A stretch of DNA of 40,677 nt from Microvirga makkahensis. Its GTDB lineage: Bacteria > Pseudomonadota > Alphaproteobacteria > Rhizobiales > Beijerinckiaceae. The notes under the pieces are model-generated. The model did not search any database. It had not been told where the DNA came from and saw nothing but the letters and a program-made list of their open reading frames with translations. Positions 1 to 7,152 of the stretch are shown in pieces (position 1 is the first letter of the stretch; each line of letters opens with the position of its first letter). A program made the position numbers and the translations under genes. The stretch lies in assembly GCF_009830105.1 (NCBI RefSeq), contig NZ_WURB01000034.1, positions 1 through 40,677 of the forward strand, given 5' to 3'.

Positions 1-272
1 GGATGGCTGTTGCCGGAGATGTTGCGCGTGCCGCCCGCGCCGGTGCCCAGCCGCCAGGCGGTCTCCACCATCGCGCGGGTCACGTCCCGGTTCTGGCCCA
101 TGCCGAGATAGTCGTTGGAGCACCAGACGGTGATGGGGCGCGGACCCTCGGGGCTGTGCCACGTCGCGTGGGGAAAATGTCCCGCCTGCCGCTCGATCTC
201 GGCAAAGACACGATAGCGGCGCTCCGCCTGGAGGCGGTCGAGGGCTGATGTGAAGTAGGTTTGATAATCCAT
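1..272 (-). CDS. hemA: 5-aminolevulinate synthase, N-terminal part
   Basis: PLP-dependent condensation of glycine and succinyl-CoA to 5-aminolevulinate, the first step of heme synthesis by the C4 (Shemin) route used by alphaproteobacteria. Only the first 90 codons are present; the gene runs off the left edge. The translation begins MDYQTYF and contains ERRYRVFAEIER, VWCSNDYLGMGQ and GAGGTRNISGN, all typical of the ALAS N-terminus and substrate-binding region. Two ATGs lie in tandem (275 and 272). I chose the inner one because family members start MDY and it sits at a better distance from the GGTGAG upstream. The family is about 405 residues long. An FNR/FixK-like palindrome lies 61 bp upstream of the start. 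Confidence 0.92.
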   Translation of the reverse strand, partial: MDYQTYFTSALDRLQAERRYRVFAEIERQAGHFPHATWHSPEGPRPITVWCSNDYLGMGQNRDVTRAMVETAWRLGTGAGGTRNISGNSH

Positions 273-332
273 CATCTCACCGGGTGGGCAGCGCGATGCC
301 CGGGGATACTGCGCATATTATGCCAGACGACA

Positions 333-346
333 TTGATCCTGGTCAA
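333..346 (-). promoter_or_regulatory. FNR/FixK-type box upstream of hemA
   Basis: TTGAT-CCTG-GTCAA matches the anaerobox consensus TTGAT-N4-ATCAA except for one base. A -10-like element, GGCATAATATG on the minus strand, lies at about 314-324, so the box would sit in the -35 region as in a class II CRP/FNR promoter. hemA is a known Fnr/FixK target in several alphaproteobacteria. The site is seen; regulation is inferred. Confidence 0.55.
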
Positions 347-450
347 AGGCCGGAAAATCGATCCCGGCCAGAGTTCGGAACTTCGATATTGCGGTTGAGA
401 GCCGCTTGCGAAGCCTTTAATGGGAAAGGCGACGATGGGTCGCGTGAACC

Positions 451-633
451 ATGACTGACGTGAAAACTCAAGACAAAGCCGAACGACTCAAGGCGGCTTT
501 GAAGGAAAATCTGAGGAAACGCAAGGCACAGGCCCGCGGGCGTCAGCAGGCCGCCCGGGCTGCTTCGCCCACGGCCGGAACCGAAGCCGTAAGCTCGAGC
601 GTTAGAGCCGAGCGCGACAAGGCGTCCGACTAG
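451..633 (+). CDS. small basic conserved hypothetical protein (60 aa)
   Basis: A 60-residue, Lys/Arg/Ala-rich, probably cytoplasmic protein with a helical, highly charged first half (KAERLKAALKENLRKRKAQA) and a disordered-looking tail. From memory, short proteins with this LKxxLxxNLxxRKAQARGR pattern occur just ahead of murA in related Hyphomicrobiales, which supports a real gene. Function is unknown; the basic helix could bind nucleic acid or membrane, but nothing in the sequence decides this. The ribosome binding site is weak. It lies 61 bp ahead of murA in the same direction and may be co-transcribed with it. Confidence 0.6.
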   Translation: MTDVKTQDKAERLKAALKENLRKRKAQARGRQQAARAASPTAGTEAVSSSVRAERDKASD

Positions 634-694
634 CCTATAATGCGCAGGGCACGCATAGCGTGAGCCTGAATCGAGCAAAAAGGAACAGAGTTTC

Positions 695-1984
695 ATGGAT
701 CGCATTCGCATCCGGGGCGGCGCGCCTCTCAATGGGTTGATCCCGATCTCCGGCGCCAAGAATGCGGCCCTGCCCCTCATGATCGCGAGCCTGCTCACGG
801 AGGATACGCTGGAGCTCGGCAACGTGCCGAGGCTCGCGGACATCTCTTCGCTCCTGCGGATCATGAGCAATTTCGGACTGGACCATTCCATCGCGGGCCG
901 CCGGCCCGGCCAGTCCTCTGAGACCGGCCAGACGATCCGTCTGACGGCCAAGAGCATCATCGACACCTGCGCTCCCTATGAGCTGGTCTCCACCATGCGA
1001 GCCAGCTTCTGGGTCATTGCCCCGCTCGTGGCCCGTTTCGGCCACGCCAAGGTTTCCATGCCCGGCGGCTGCGCCATCGGCACCCGTCCGGTGGACCTGC
1101 TCATCATGGCGCTCGCCAGGCTCGGCGCCGCCATCGAGATCGAGGGCGGCTATGTGATCGCCACCGCTCCCAAGGGGCTTCGGGGAGGCGAGATCGATTT
1201 TCCGAAGGTGACTGTCGGCGGCACCCACGTCGCCCTGATGGCGGCGACCCTCGCCCAGGGCACGACCGTGATCCGCAACGCCGCCCGTGAGCCCGAGGTG
1301 GTGGATCTGGCCGAATGCCTCGTCAAGATGGGCGCCAGGATCACGGGCGCGGGAACCTCGGAGATCGTGATCGAAGGCGTTTCCAGCCTCAACGGCGCTT
1401 CTCACGACGTGATGCCCGACCGCATCGAGACCGGCACCTATGCCATGGCGGTCGCCATGGCCGGGGGCGACCTGGTGCTGGAGAACACCCGTCCCGACTA
1501 TCTACAGGCCGCTCTCGACGTGCTGGCCCAGGCTGGGGCCGAGATTTCCCCTACCCACAGCGGCATTCGCGTCCGCCGCAACGGCAACGGCATCCAGGCC
1601 GTGGACGTGACCACCGATCCGTTCCCAGGCTTCCCGACGGACCTGCAGGCCCAGTTCATGGCTCTCATGACCCGCGCCAGCGGCACGTCGCGCATCCGGG
1701 AGACGATCTTCGAGAATCGCTTCATGCACGTGCAGGAACTGGCCCGCCTCGGTGCCCATATCCGCCTCGACGGCGACTGCGCCTATGTGGAGGGCGTTCC
1801 GGGGCTGAAGGGCGCACCCGTCATGGCGACGGACCTTCGCGCCTCCGTGTCCCTGGTCATCGCCGGCCTCGTGGCCGAGGGCGAGACCACCATCAACCGT
1901 GTCTATCACCTGGATCGCGGCTTCGAGGCGCTGGAGGCCAAGCTCGCCCGCTGCGGGGCCGAGATCGAGCGCCTCCGGGGCTGA
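695..1984 (+). CDS. murA: UDP-N-acetylglucosamine 1-carboxyvinyltransferase
   Basis: Cytoplasmic enzyme that transfers enolpyruvate from PEP to UDP-GlcNAc, the first committed step of peptidoglycan precursor synthesis and the target of fosfomycin. The 429-residue length is normal for the family. Substrate-binding K22-N23 (SGAKNAALP) and the fosfomycin-reactive loop PGGCAIGTRPVDL with Cys126 are intact, so a cysteine-type, fosfomycin-sensitive enzyme is expected. The C-terminal half contains DPFPGFPTDLQAQFMAL and ENRFMHVQEL, both classic MurA segments. An AAGGA lies 10-14 bp ahead of the ATG. It leads a same-strand series (DUF2948, hisD, UPF0262, phosphatase), but a 278-bp gap with a hairpin separates it from the next gene. 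Confidence 0.98.
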   Translation: MDRIRIRGGAPLNGLIPISGAKNAALPLMIASLLTEDTLELGNVPRLADISSLLRIMSNFGLDHSIAGRRPGQSSETGQTIRLTAKSIIDTCAPYELVSTMRASFWVIAPLVARFGHAKVSMPGGCAIGTRPVDLLIMALARLGAAIEIEGGYVIATAPKGLRGGEIDFPKVTVGGTHVALMAATLAQGTTVIRNAAREPEVVDLAECLVKMGARITGAGTSEIVIEGVSSLNGASHDVMPDRIETGTYAMAVAMAGGDLVLENTRPDYLQAALDVLAQAGAEISPTHSGIRVRRNGNGIQAVDVTTDPFPGFPTDLQAQFMALMTRASGTSRIRETIFENRFMHVQELARLGAHIRLDGDCAYVEGVPGLKGAPVMATDLRASVSLVIAGLVAEGETTINRVYHLDRGFEALEAKLARCGAEIERLRG

Positions 1985-2003
1985 CGGCGCAGGGATGGCT
2001 CCC

Positions 2004-2038
2004 CTCGTCATCCCCGGCCTTGTGCCGGGGATGACGAG
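2004..2038. repeat. dispersed palindromic element, copy 1
   Basis: Perfect inverted repeat with 15-bp arms (CTCGTCATCCCCGGC / GCCGGGGATGACGAG) and a 5-nt CTTGT loop, just after murA. Related hairpins with the same loop on the opposite strand (ACAAG) occur at 12750-12772 and 37675-37697. There is no T-run, so a simple terminator role is doubtful. The design resembles short palindromic intergenic repeats common in Bradyrhizobium/Methylobacterium-type genomes. Confidence 0.8.
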
Positions 2039-2262
2039 CCATGGGAGTGCCTGTGCCCTTCTCACCGGGAGGGCCGGGCTCGGCCGTGGCGAAGGAGCGG
2101 TCATGGCCAGGAGGAGACAGGAGGGCGATAGGAGGCGGTCGGGGCAATGTTCCTGCGGCAGGCTCGCAACCCAGTCGGGGGAGGCCGAGCGGGCGGAGGC
2201 AGGTTGCGCTGAGGGTGGGGGCTCTCTACCTAAACATCAAAGTTTAACATAGGTTGAGAGCC

Positions 2263-2700
2263 ATGGACCTCCTGAGACTCGTTGCGTTCGACCCGGAAGA
2301 TCTGGCCGTCATCTCGGCTCACCTGCAGGATTCCCTGCTGCGGGTCGGCGACATCATCTATCTGCCCAAGGAGCGCCGGTTCGCAATCCAGACGTTCCGG
2401 TACGATTGGGAGGCGGCCACTCCCCAAAGACGCCTGACCTGCATGCATTTCGAGCATGTGAAGGCGGTGCGCGTGCGCGGCGTCGACCAGACCAACAAGG
2501 ATGCCGTTCTTAACCTTCTTGCCATCGCCTTCGACGAGCGGGACGCTCCTTCCGGCACAGCCACCTTGATCTTTGCCGAGGGTGGGGCCATCCAGGTGGA
2601 CCTGGAGTGCATCGAAATGCAGATGAAAGACATTGGGCCCGTCTGGGCCGCGGAAAGCCGTCCCGAGCACGACGACCAGCCGCAGGCGGAGCGCTTGTGA
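2263..2700 (+). CDS. DUF2948 family protein
   Basis: Protein of 145 residues, function unknown. The sequence (MDLLRLVAFDPEDLAVISAHL, then VGDIIYLPKERRFAIQ) matches the DUF2948 family, which in Hyphomicrobiales regularly sits directly in front of hisD. No signal peptide, membrane segment or catalytic motif is evident, so a small soluble cytoplasmic protein is likely. I chose the ATG at 2263 over an in-frame TTG nine bases upstream because homologs begin at this Met and AGGTTGAGAG lies just ahead. Its TGA overlaps the hisD ATG by one base, so hisD is probably translationally coupled to it. Confidence 0.85.
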   Translation: MDLLRLVAFDPEDLAVISAHLQDSLLRVGDIIYLPKERRFAIQTFRYDWEAATPQRRLTCMHFEHVKAVRVRGVDQTNKDAVLNLLAIAFDERDAPSGTATLIFAEGGAIQVDLECIEMQMKDIGPVWAAESRPEHDDQPQAERL

Positions 2701-3992
2701 TGGTTCAGCGGCTCGATGCGCGGGACGCCTCATTCCCGAAGGATTTCGCCGCCTTGCTCTCAGCCAAGCGCGAGGTGTCAGAGGACGTCGACCAGGCGGT
2801 GCGCGCCATCATCGAAGATGTGGCCGTCCGGGGCGACGAGGCTCTGATCGACTACACGTATCGTTTCGACGGTTTGGCGCTCCAGCCCGAGACGCTGCGG
2901 ATCTCCGACGAGGAGATCGATGCGGCCGAAGCCCAGTGCTCGAAGGAGACGCTCGAGGCTCTCGCCCTCGCCAAGGAGCGCATCGAGGTCTTTCACCGCG
3001 CGCAGCGTCCACAGGATTCCCAGACGACCGACGCCCTCGGCGTGACGCTCGGCTGGCGTTGGACCGCCATCGAGTCCGTCGGCCTCTACGTCCCGGGCGG
3101 GCGGGCGAGCTATCCATCCTCCGTTCTCATGAACGCGGTGCCCGCGAAGGTCGCGGGCGTTCCCCGCATCGCCATGGTGGTGCCGACCCCACGGGGCGAG
3201 ACCAATCCGCTCGTGTTGACCGCCGCGCGTCTGGCGGGGGTGGACGAGGTGTTCCGCATCGGCGGCGCGCAGGCTGTCGCCGCCCTAGCTTACGGCACCG
3301 AAACCGTGAAGCCCGTCGCCAAGATCGTCGGCCCCGGCAACGCCTATGTGGCCGCCGCCAAGCGCCGGGTGTTCGGTCAGGTGGGCATCGACATGATCGC
3401 GGGCCCCTCGGAGGTGCTCATCCTCGCCGATTCCCATGCCAATCCCGACTGGATCGCGGCCGACCTGCTGGCCCAGGCCGAGCACGATCCCGCCGCGCAA
3501 TCGATCCTCATCACCGACAACGCCTCCCTGGCCGATGCGGTCGAGCAGGCCGTCGCGCGCCAGCTGGAGACCCTGCCGAAGGCGGAGATCGCGGGCGCGA
3601 GCTGGCGCGATTTCGGCGCCATCATCCTCATCGACAGGCTCGAGAATGCCATTCCCCTCGTCGACCGCCTTGCCCCCGAGCATCTCGAGATCGAGACCGA
3701 GAATGCGGAGGAGCTGGCAGGGCGCGTGCGCAATGCGGGCTCCATCTTCCTCGGCAGCCATACGCCCGAAGCCATCGGCGATTACGTGGGCGGCCCCAAC
3801 CACGTTCTCCCGACCGCGCGCTCAGCGCGATTTTCCTCCGGTCTCGGGGTGCTTGACTTCATGAAGCGGTCCTCGATCCTGAAATGCGACCCTGCGGCCT
3901 TGCGGGCCCTCGGCCCCGCAGCCATCGCTCTCGGGCGCGCCGAAGGGCTCGAAGGTCATGCGCGGTCGGTGGCGATCCGCCTGAACCTGTGA
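2700..3992 (+). CDS. hisD: histidinol dehydrogenase
   Basis: Zn- and NAD-dependent enzyme that oxidises L-histidinol twice to L-histidine, the last step of histidine biosynthesis. It has 430 residues, the usual length. Zinc ligands Q259 and H262 (AQAEHD), D361 (GDYVGG) and H420 (EGHARS) are present, as is the catalytic E327-H328 pair (APEHLE). Other family blocks are VPGGRASYPS, RIGGAQAVAALAYGT and GPGNAYVAAAKR. The ATG at 2700 overlaps the preceding stop (TGATG), which fixes the start despite an open frame upstream. No other his gene is near, as is usual for hisD in this order. UPF0262 follows after 16 bp. Confidence 0.98.
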   Translation: MVQRLDARDASFPKDFAALLSAKREVSEDVDQAVRAIIEDVAVRGDEALIDYTYRFDGLALQPETLRISDEEIDAAEAQCSKETLEALALAKERIEVFHRAQRPQDSQTTDALGVTLGWRWTAIESVGLYVPGGRASYPSSVLMNAVPAKVAGVPRIAMVVPTPRGETNPLVLTAARLAGVDEVFRIGGAQAVAALAYGTETVKPVAKIVGPGNAYVAAAKRRVFGQVGIDMIAGPSEVLILADSHANPDWIAADLLAQAEHDPAAQSILITDNASLADAVEQAVARQLETLPKAEIAGASWRDFGAIILIDRLENAIPLVDRLAPEHLEIETENAEELAGRVRNAGSIFLGSHTPEAIGDYVGGPNHVLPTARSARFSSGLGVLDFMKRSSILKCDPAALRALGPAAIALGRAEGLEGHARSVAIRLNL

Positions 3993-4008
3993 GGCTTGCG
4001 GAGGCGGA

Positions 4009-4494
4009 ATGTCGAGCAGAACGAAGGAGCGGTGCCGCCTCGTGGCGGTCACCCTCGACGAGGCCTCCATCGGCCGCGGCAGCCCCGATCAGGAGCACGA
4101 GCGGGCCATTGCCATTTACGACATTCTTGAAGAGAACTCCTTCGCGCTGCCGAGCTATGACGGCGGGCCCTATGTCTTGCGCATCTCTCTCGTCGAGAAG
4201 AAGCTCTGTTTCGAGGTGTCGGCGCAGGACGGAGCGCATCTGGTCTCGCATCATCTCTCGCTGACGCCGTTTCGAAGGGTCATCCGCGATTATGAGATGA
4301 TTTGCGACAGCTACTATCAGGCCATCCGCTCCGCATCGCCCGCGCAGATCGAAGCCATCGACATGGGGCGCAGGGGGCTGCACAACGAGGCCGCGGAACT
4401 TTTGCGGCAACGCCTCGATGGAAAGCTCGTCGTCGATTTTGACACGGCGCGCCGCCTGTTCACGCTGATCTTTGCGCTTCACTGGAAAGGCTGA
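4009..4494 (+). CDS. UPF0262 family protein
   Basis: Protein of 161 residues belonging to UPF0262, an alphaproteobacterial family of unknown function found between hisD and a low-molecular-weight phosphatase gene. Visible family features are RLVAVTLDE near the N-terminus, HERAIAIYDILEENSF, and a C-terminal helical part ending DTARRLFTLIFALHWKG. No signal peptide or membrane segment is present. The TGCGGAGGCGGA ahead of the ATG supplies a ribosome binding site. The downstream phosphatase starts 4 bp after this stop, so the two are almost certainly co-translated. No function can be assigned from the sequence. Confidence 0.88.
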   Translation: MSSRTKERCRLVAVTLDEASIGRGSPDQEHERAIAIYDILEENSFALPSYDGGPYVLRISLVEKKLCFEVSAQDGAHLVSHHLSLTPFRRVIRDYEMICDSYYQAIRSASPAQIEAIDMGRRGLHNEAAELLRQRLDGKLVVDFDTARRLFTLIFALHWKG

Positions 4495-4497
4495 CGC

Positions 4498-4977
4498 GTG
4501 GAGGAAGCGCCCTCGAAGCGGATCCATTCGGTTCTGTTCGTCTGCGCGATGAACTCAGTCCGCTCTCCCATGGCTGAGGCGATCGCGCGCCACTATTTCG
4601 GCAGGTCCATCTATGTCCAATCCGCTGGCGTGCGCAAAGGCGAGACGGACGGGTTCATGGTCTCCACCATGTCCGAGATCGGCATCGACGCGTCCAAGCA
4701 CAAGCCGCGGACGCTTGAAGAGCTGGAGGAGTGGGAAGGGCTCAATTTCGATCTCATCATCACCCTCTCGCCGGAGGCGCACCATGCCGCGCTCGAATTG
4801 ACGCGCACCATCGCGGCGGACGTGGAGTACTGGCCGACGCCCGATCCCACGATCACCCAGGGCTCGCGCGAACATCGGCTCGACGCCTACCGCAACATTC
4901 GCGACGGCTTGATGTACCGCATCCGCCTGCGGCTCAGGGGCTCACAGAAGAGCCCGAATGACGGAGAGGGTGCCTAG
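4498..4977 (+). CDS. low-molecular-weight protein-tyrosine-phosphatase-like protein
   Basis: Cytoplasmic phosphatase/arsenate-reductase fold protein, 159 residues. The P-loop is Cys16-AMNSV-Arg22 followed by Ser, the C-X5-R-S signature of low-molecular-weight phosphatases, and the general-acid Asp is D116 in the WPTPDPT segment. The arsenate reductase ArsC (thioredoxin type) shares this fold, but its extra redox cysteines are absent, so a phosphatase is the better reading. The start is GTG at 4498, 4 bp after UPF0262. The 3' end overlaps the convergent azlD by 36 bp. In many relatives infA and maf come next in this cluster; here the strand switches to azlDC instead. Confidence 0.85.
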   Translation: MEEAPSKRIHSVLFVCAMNSVRSPMAEAIARHYFGRSIYVQSAGVRKGETDGFMVSTMSEIGIDASKHKPRTLEELEEWEGLNFDLIITLSPEAHHAALELTRTIAADVEYWPTPDPTITQGSREHRLDAYRNIRDGLMYRIRLRLRGSQKSPNDGEGA

Positions 4978-5265
4978 GCCCGCCGCCAAGCTGAGAACGT
5001 CGATGCGGGTTGCCGCCATCACCGTGACGGCAGCCCCAAGGGCGACGAGCGCAGGCCAGCCCGCGTCGAGCGCGACCGGCAGGATCGTCGCCAGGATGAT
5101 GGAGCCCGGAAGGGCGCGGAGCCCGCGCTCGATGCGCGGCGTGATCCGCACATGATTCATGAGCACGACGCCGGCGATGCGGCAGAGAAAGGTGACGAGC
5201 ATCATGCCCGCGATGGCGAGTGCCGAGCCCCAGGGGCTCGCGATGAAAGCGCCGAATCCGCTCAT
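4942..5265 (-). CDS. azlD: AzlD family branched-chain amino acid exporter, small subunit
   Basis: Inner-membrane protein of 107 residues with four hydrophobic segments, the small partner of AzlC in exporters of branched-chain amino acids and analogues (BrnE type). Characteristic content is MMLVTFLCRIAG early and RGLRALPGSIILATILP in the middle. It begins at ATG 5265, overlapping the azlC stop in ATGA, so the two are translationally coupled; the longer open frame upstream of this ATG is only a shadow of azlC. The last 36 bp overlap the phosphatase gene tail to tail. Substrate specificity cannot be read from the sequence. Confidence 0.88.
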   Translation of the reverse strand: MSGFGAFIASPWGSALAIAGMMLVTFLCRIAGVVLMNHVRITPRIERGLRALPGSIILATILPVALDAGWPALVALGAAVTVMAATRIDVLSLAAGLGTLSVIRALL

Positions 5266-5963
5266 TTTATCAGCATCCCTGCAACGACACCCGCAAGCGC
5301 GCCGGCGACGATGTAGCCATAGCCGGGCACGAGGGCATGCGTGACGAAGGATACGACGCCCGCCACCAGCCAGGGGAGAGCCGGGCGCATGCCCTTCCAG
5401 AGCGGCACCAGCATCACGCTGAAGAAGATCGGCATCACCAGGTCGAGCCCGAAGGTCCTCGGTTGCGGGACCAGGGCGCCTACAAAGTAGCCGATGATCG
5501 TCGCAATCTGCCACACGGCCCAGAGGATAAGGCCGGTTCCCAGGAGAACGCCGACGTCGCGTCCGCCTTCGCCGTGGTAGCGTGTGCCGATGAGCCAGCC
5601 TGCCTCCGTGAGGAGGAAGAGGTTGAGCGCGCTGCGGGCCACGGGCTCATGGCGCAGCCAGGGCTGGAGCGTCGCACCCAGGAGAATCATGCGCGAGTTC
5701 ACGACGGCGGTCACCGTCATGATGGTGAGGATGGTCGAAGGCGTCCAAACCTGCTGCCAGATCTCGAGAGCGACCATCTGGGAGGCACCGGCATAAACGA
5801 AGATGCTCAGGCCCACGGTCTCGGCAAGGGACAGGCCCTTCTGGGCCGCCGCCGTGCCGAAGGCCGTGGCGAACATGATGAAGCCGGGAAAGGCAGGCAG
5901 CGCGGCGCGCGCGCCGTAGCGAAGACCAGCCAGAGAAAAGAAGGGGCGGGGAGAAGAGGACAT
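5262..5963 (-). CDS. azlC: AzlC family branched-chain amino acid exporter, large subunit
   Basis: Polytopic inner-membrane permease of 233 residues, the large subunit of AzlCD/BrnFE-type exporters. It shows the family block PAFPGFIMFATAFGTAAAQKGLSLAE near the N-terminus, then VYAGASQMVALEIWQQ and a central NSRMILLGATLQPWL, followed by several hydrophobic helices. It ends in ATGA, which starts azlD. The ATG at 5963 has only a purine-rich GAGAG well upstream. No Lrp-type regulator lies beside it, unlike in many azlCD loci. Confidence 0.9.
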   Translation of the reverse strand: MSSSPRPFFSLAGLRYGARAALPAFPGFIMFATAFGTAAAQKGLSLAETVGLSIFVYAGASQMVALEIWQQVWTPSTILTIMTVTAVVNSRMILLGATLQPWLRHEPVARSALNLFLLTEAGWLIGTRYHGEGGRDVGVLLGTGLILWAVWQIATIIGYFVGALVPQPRTFGLDLVMPIFFSVMLVPLWKGMRPALPWLVAGVVSFVTHALVPGYGYIVAGALAGVVAGMLIK

Positions 5964-6035
5964 GAGAACTAAGCTCTCTGCCCTCCTGCGTCCCCGCCGT
6001 CAATCGTAACGAACAGATGCCGAGTGCGGATTTCC

Positions 6036-6704
6036 TCAGCCGACTGCGCCGTTCACGTAGGGATAGATCTCGTGGAAGCCCTCGTAGATCATCTTGAGCG
6101 CCACATAGAGAATGATCGCCAGACCCACATAGGCGATCCAGCGATAGCGCTGGAGCAGGCGGGCGATGTAGGAAGCTGCAATTCCCATGAGAGCGATGGA
6201 GAGGAGCAGGCCGAAGGCCAGGATGTAGGGATGCTCGCGCGCCGCGCCGGCCACGGCGAGCACGTTGTCGAGGGACATCGACACGTCGGCGATCACGATC
6301 TGCCAGGCCGCCTGGGAAAAGGTCTTGCGGGGCGCTCCGCTGGCAATGGTGCCGTCCTTGTTGATGTCGACGCCTTCCAGCGCCTCTTCCGCCGCCTCTT
6401 CCTCCTCGTGAGTGGTGCGCAGTTCGCGCCACATCTTCCAGCAGACCCACAGCAGGAGGATGCCGCCGGCCAGGAGCAGGCCCACGATCTGCAGAAGCTG
6501 TGTCGTTATCAGCGCGAAGAAGATGCGCAGGGCGGTGGCTGCGAGAACGCCGAGAAGGATCGCCTTGTTGCGCTGCTCCTTGGGCAGGCCGGCCGCGGCA
6601 AGGCCGATGACGATGGCATTGTCGCCGGCCAACGCCAGGTCGATGCCGATCACCATCAGGAACGCGACGACCTCGGGTGAAAAAAACTGAGAGAGCTCAA
6701 ACAT
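6036..6704 (-). CDS. TerC family membrane protein (YjbE-like, probable Mn2+ exporter)
   Basis: Inner-membrane protein of 222 residues with about seven hydrophobic helices and two copies of the TerC acidic motif: IDLALAGDNAI (D22, D28) and ADVSMSLDNVLAV (D140, D146). Bacterial TerC/MeeF-type proteins export manganese or metalate secreted proteins; Mn2+ export is an inference here. The cytosolic loop is unusual: an acidic run at about 100-110 followed by DINKDGTI (113-120), which looks like the start of an EF-hand loop but lacks the Glu at position 12. I chose the ATG at 6704 because the motif pattern begins there and upstream frame content is not conserved-looking. No yybP-ykoY riboswitch was recognised upstream. 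Confidence 0.87.
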   Translation of the reverse strand: MFELSQFFSPEVVAFLMVIGIDLALAGDNAIVIGLAAAGLPKEQRNKAILLGVLAATALRIFFALITTQLLQIVGLLLAGGILLLWVCWKMWRELRTTHEEEEAAEEALEGVDINKDGTIASGAPRKTFSQAAWQIVIADVSMSLDNVLAVAGAAREHPYILAFGLLLSIALMGIAASYIARLLQRYRWIAYVGLAIILYVALKMIYEGFHEIYPYVNGAVG

Positions 6705-6756
6705 GCGTTGCCTCGTCGGTTGAAGAGCAGCGCATGCGATACGCTCGAGGAGATGG

Positions 6757-6861
6757 CTAACCCGCACCGGCGCGGCCGGATGGACCGGCCCCTGTCTCCG
6801 ATGCGGGCGCTTCCGTCTTCTTGAACGAATCCAGGCCACCCTGGTTCATCCAGTCCGACAT
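6757..6861 (-). CDS. possible small protein (34 aa) upstream of the TerC gene
   Basis: A short open frame starting MSDWMNQGG and ending in Gly/Ala-rich residues before TAG, with GC-rich third positions like the neighbouring genes. It lies 52 bp ahead of the TerC gene on the same strand. GGGCGG before the ATG is a poor ribosome binding site. The in-frame sequence just upstream also looks protein-like (GPLWSLILWAA), so this could be the 3' remnant of a longer gene. I do not recognise it, and it may be chance. Confidence 0.25.
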   Translation of the reverse strand: MSDWMNQGGLDSFKKTEAPASETGAGPSGRAGAG

Positions 6862-7152
6862 CGCCGCCCAAAGTATGAGCGACCAGAGGGGCCCGGCCTG
6901 GCTATAAGGGCGACCATCTAGACAACATGGCGCACCTGATCAAGCGGTGCCTCCAAGCTTCCCATGGCGGGCCTGTGCCATATAAGGGACTTCGTCCGGC
7001 CTCACTCCGTGGGGCCGGCTTGGCGAAAACCCAGGGTATCTGTTGAGAAGTCCCGGGTCATTCGAAAGGCAAAGCTTGATCCCGGCCCGCGGCTTGGGCC
7101 AAATCATGCGGCATAATGAGGGCGCATTGAGCGTCCGTCGGGAGGTCAATTC

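Noticed and set aside
6705..6960. yybP-ykoY manganese riboswitch upstream of the TerC gene
   Set aside because: I looked for the conserved GGGGAGUAGC-type core and the paired purine-rich loops on the minus strand and did not find them. A covariance search would settle it.
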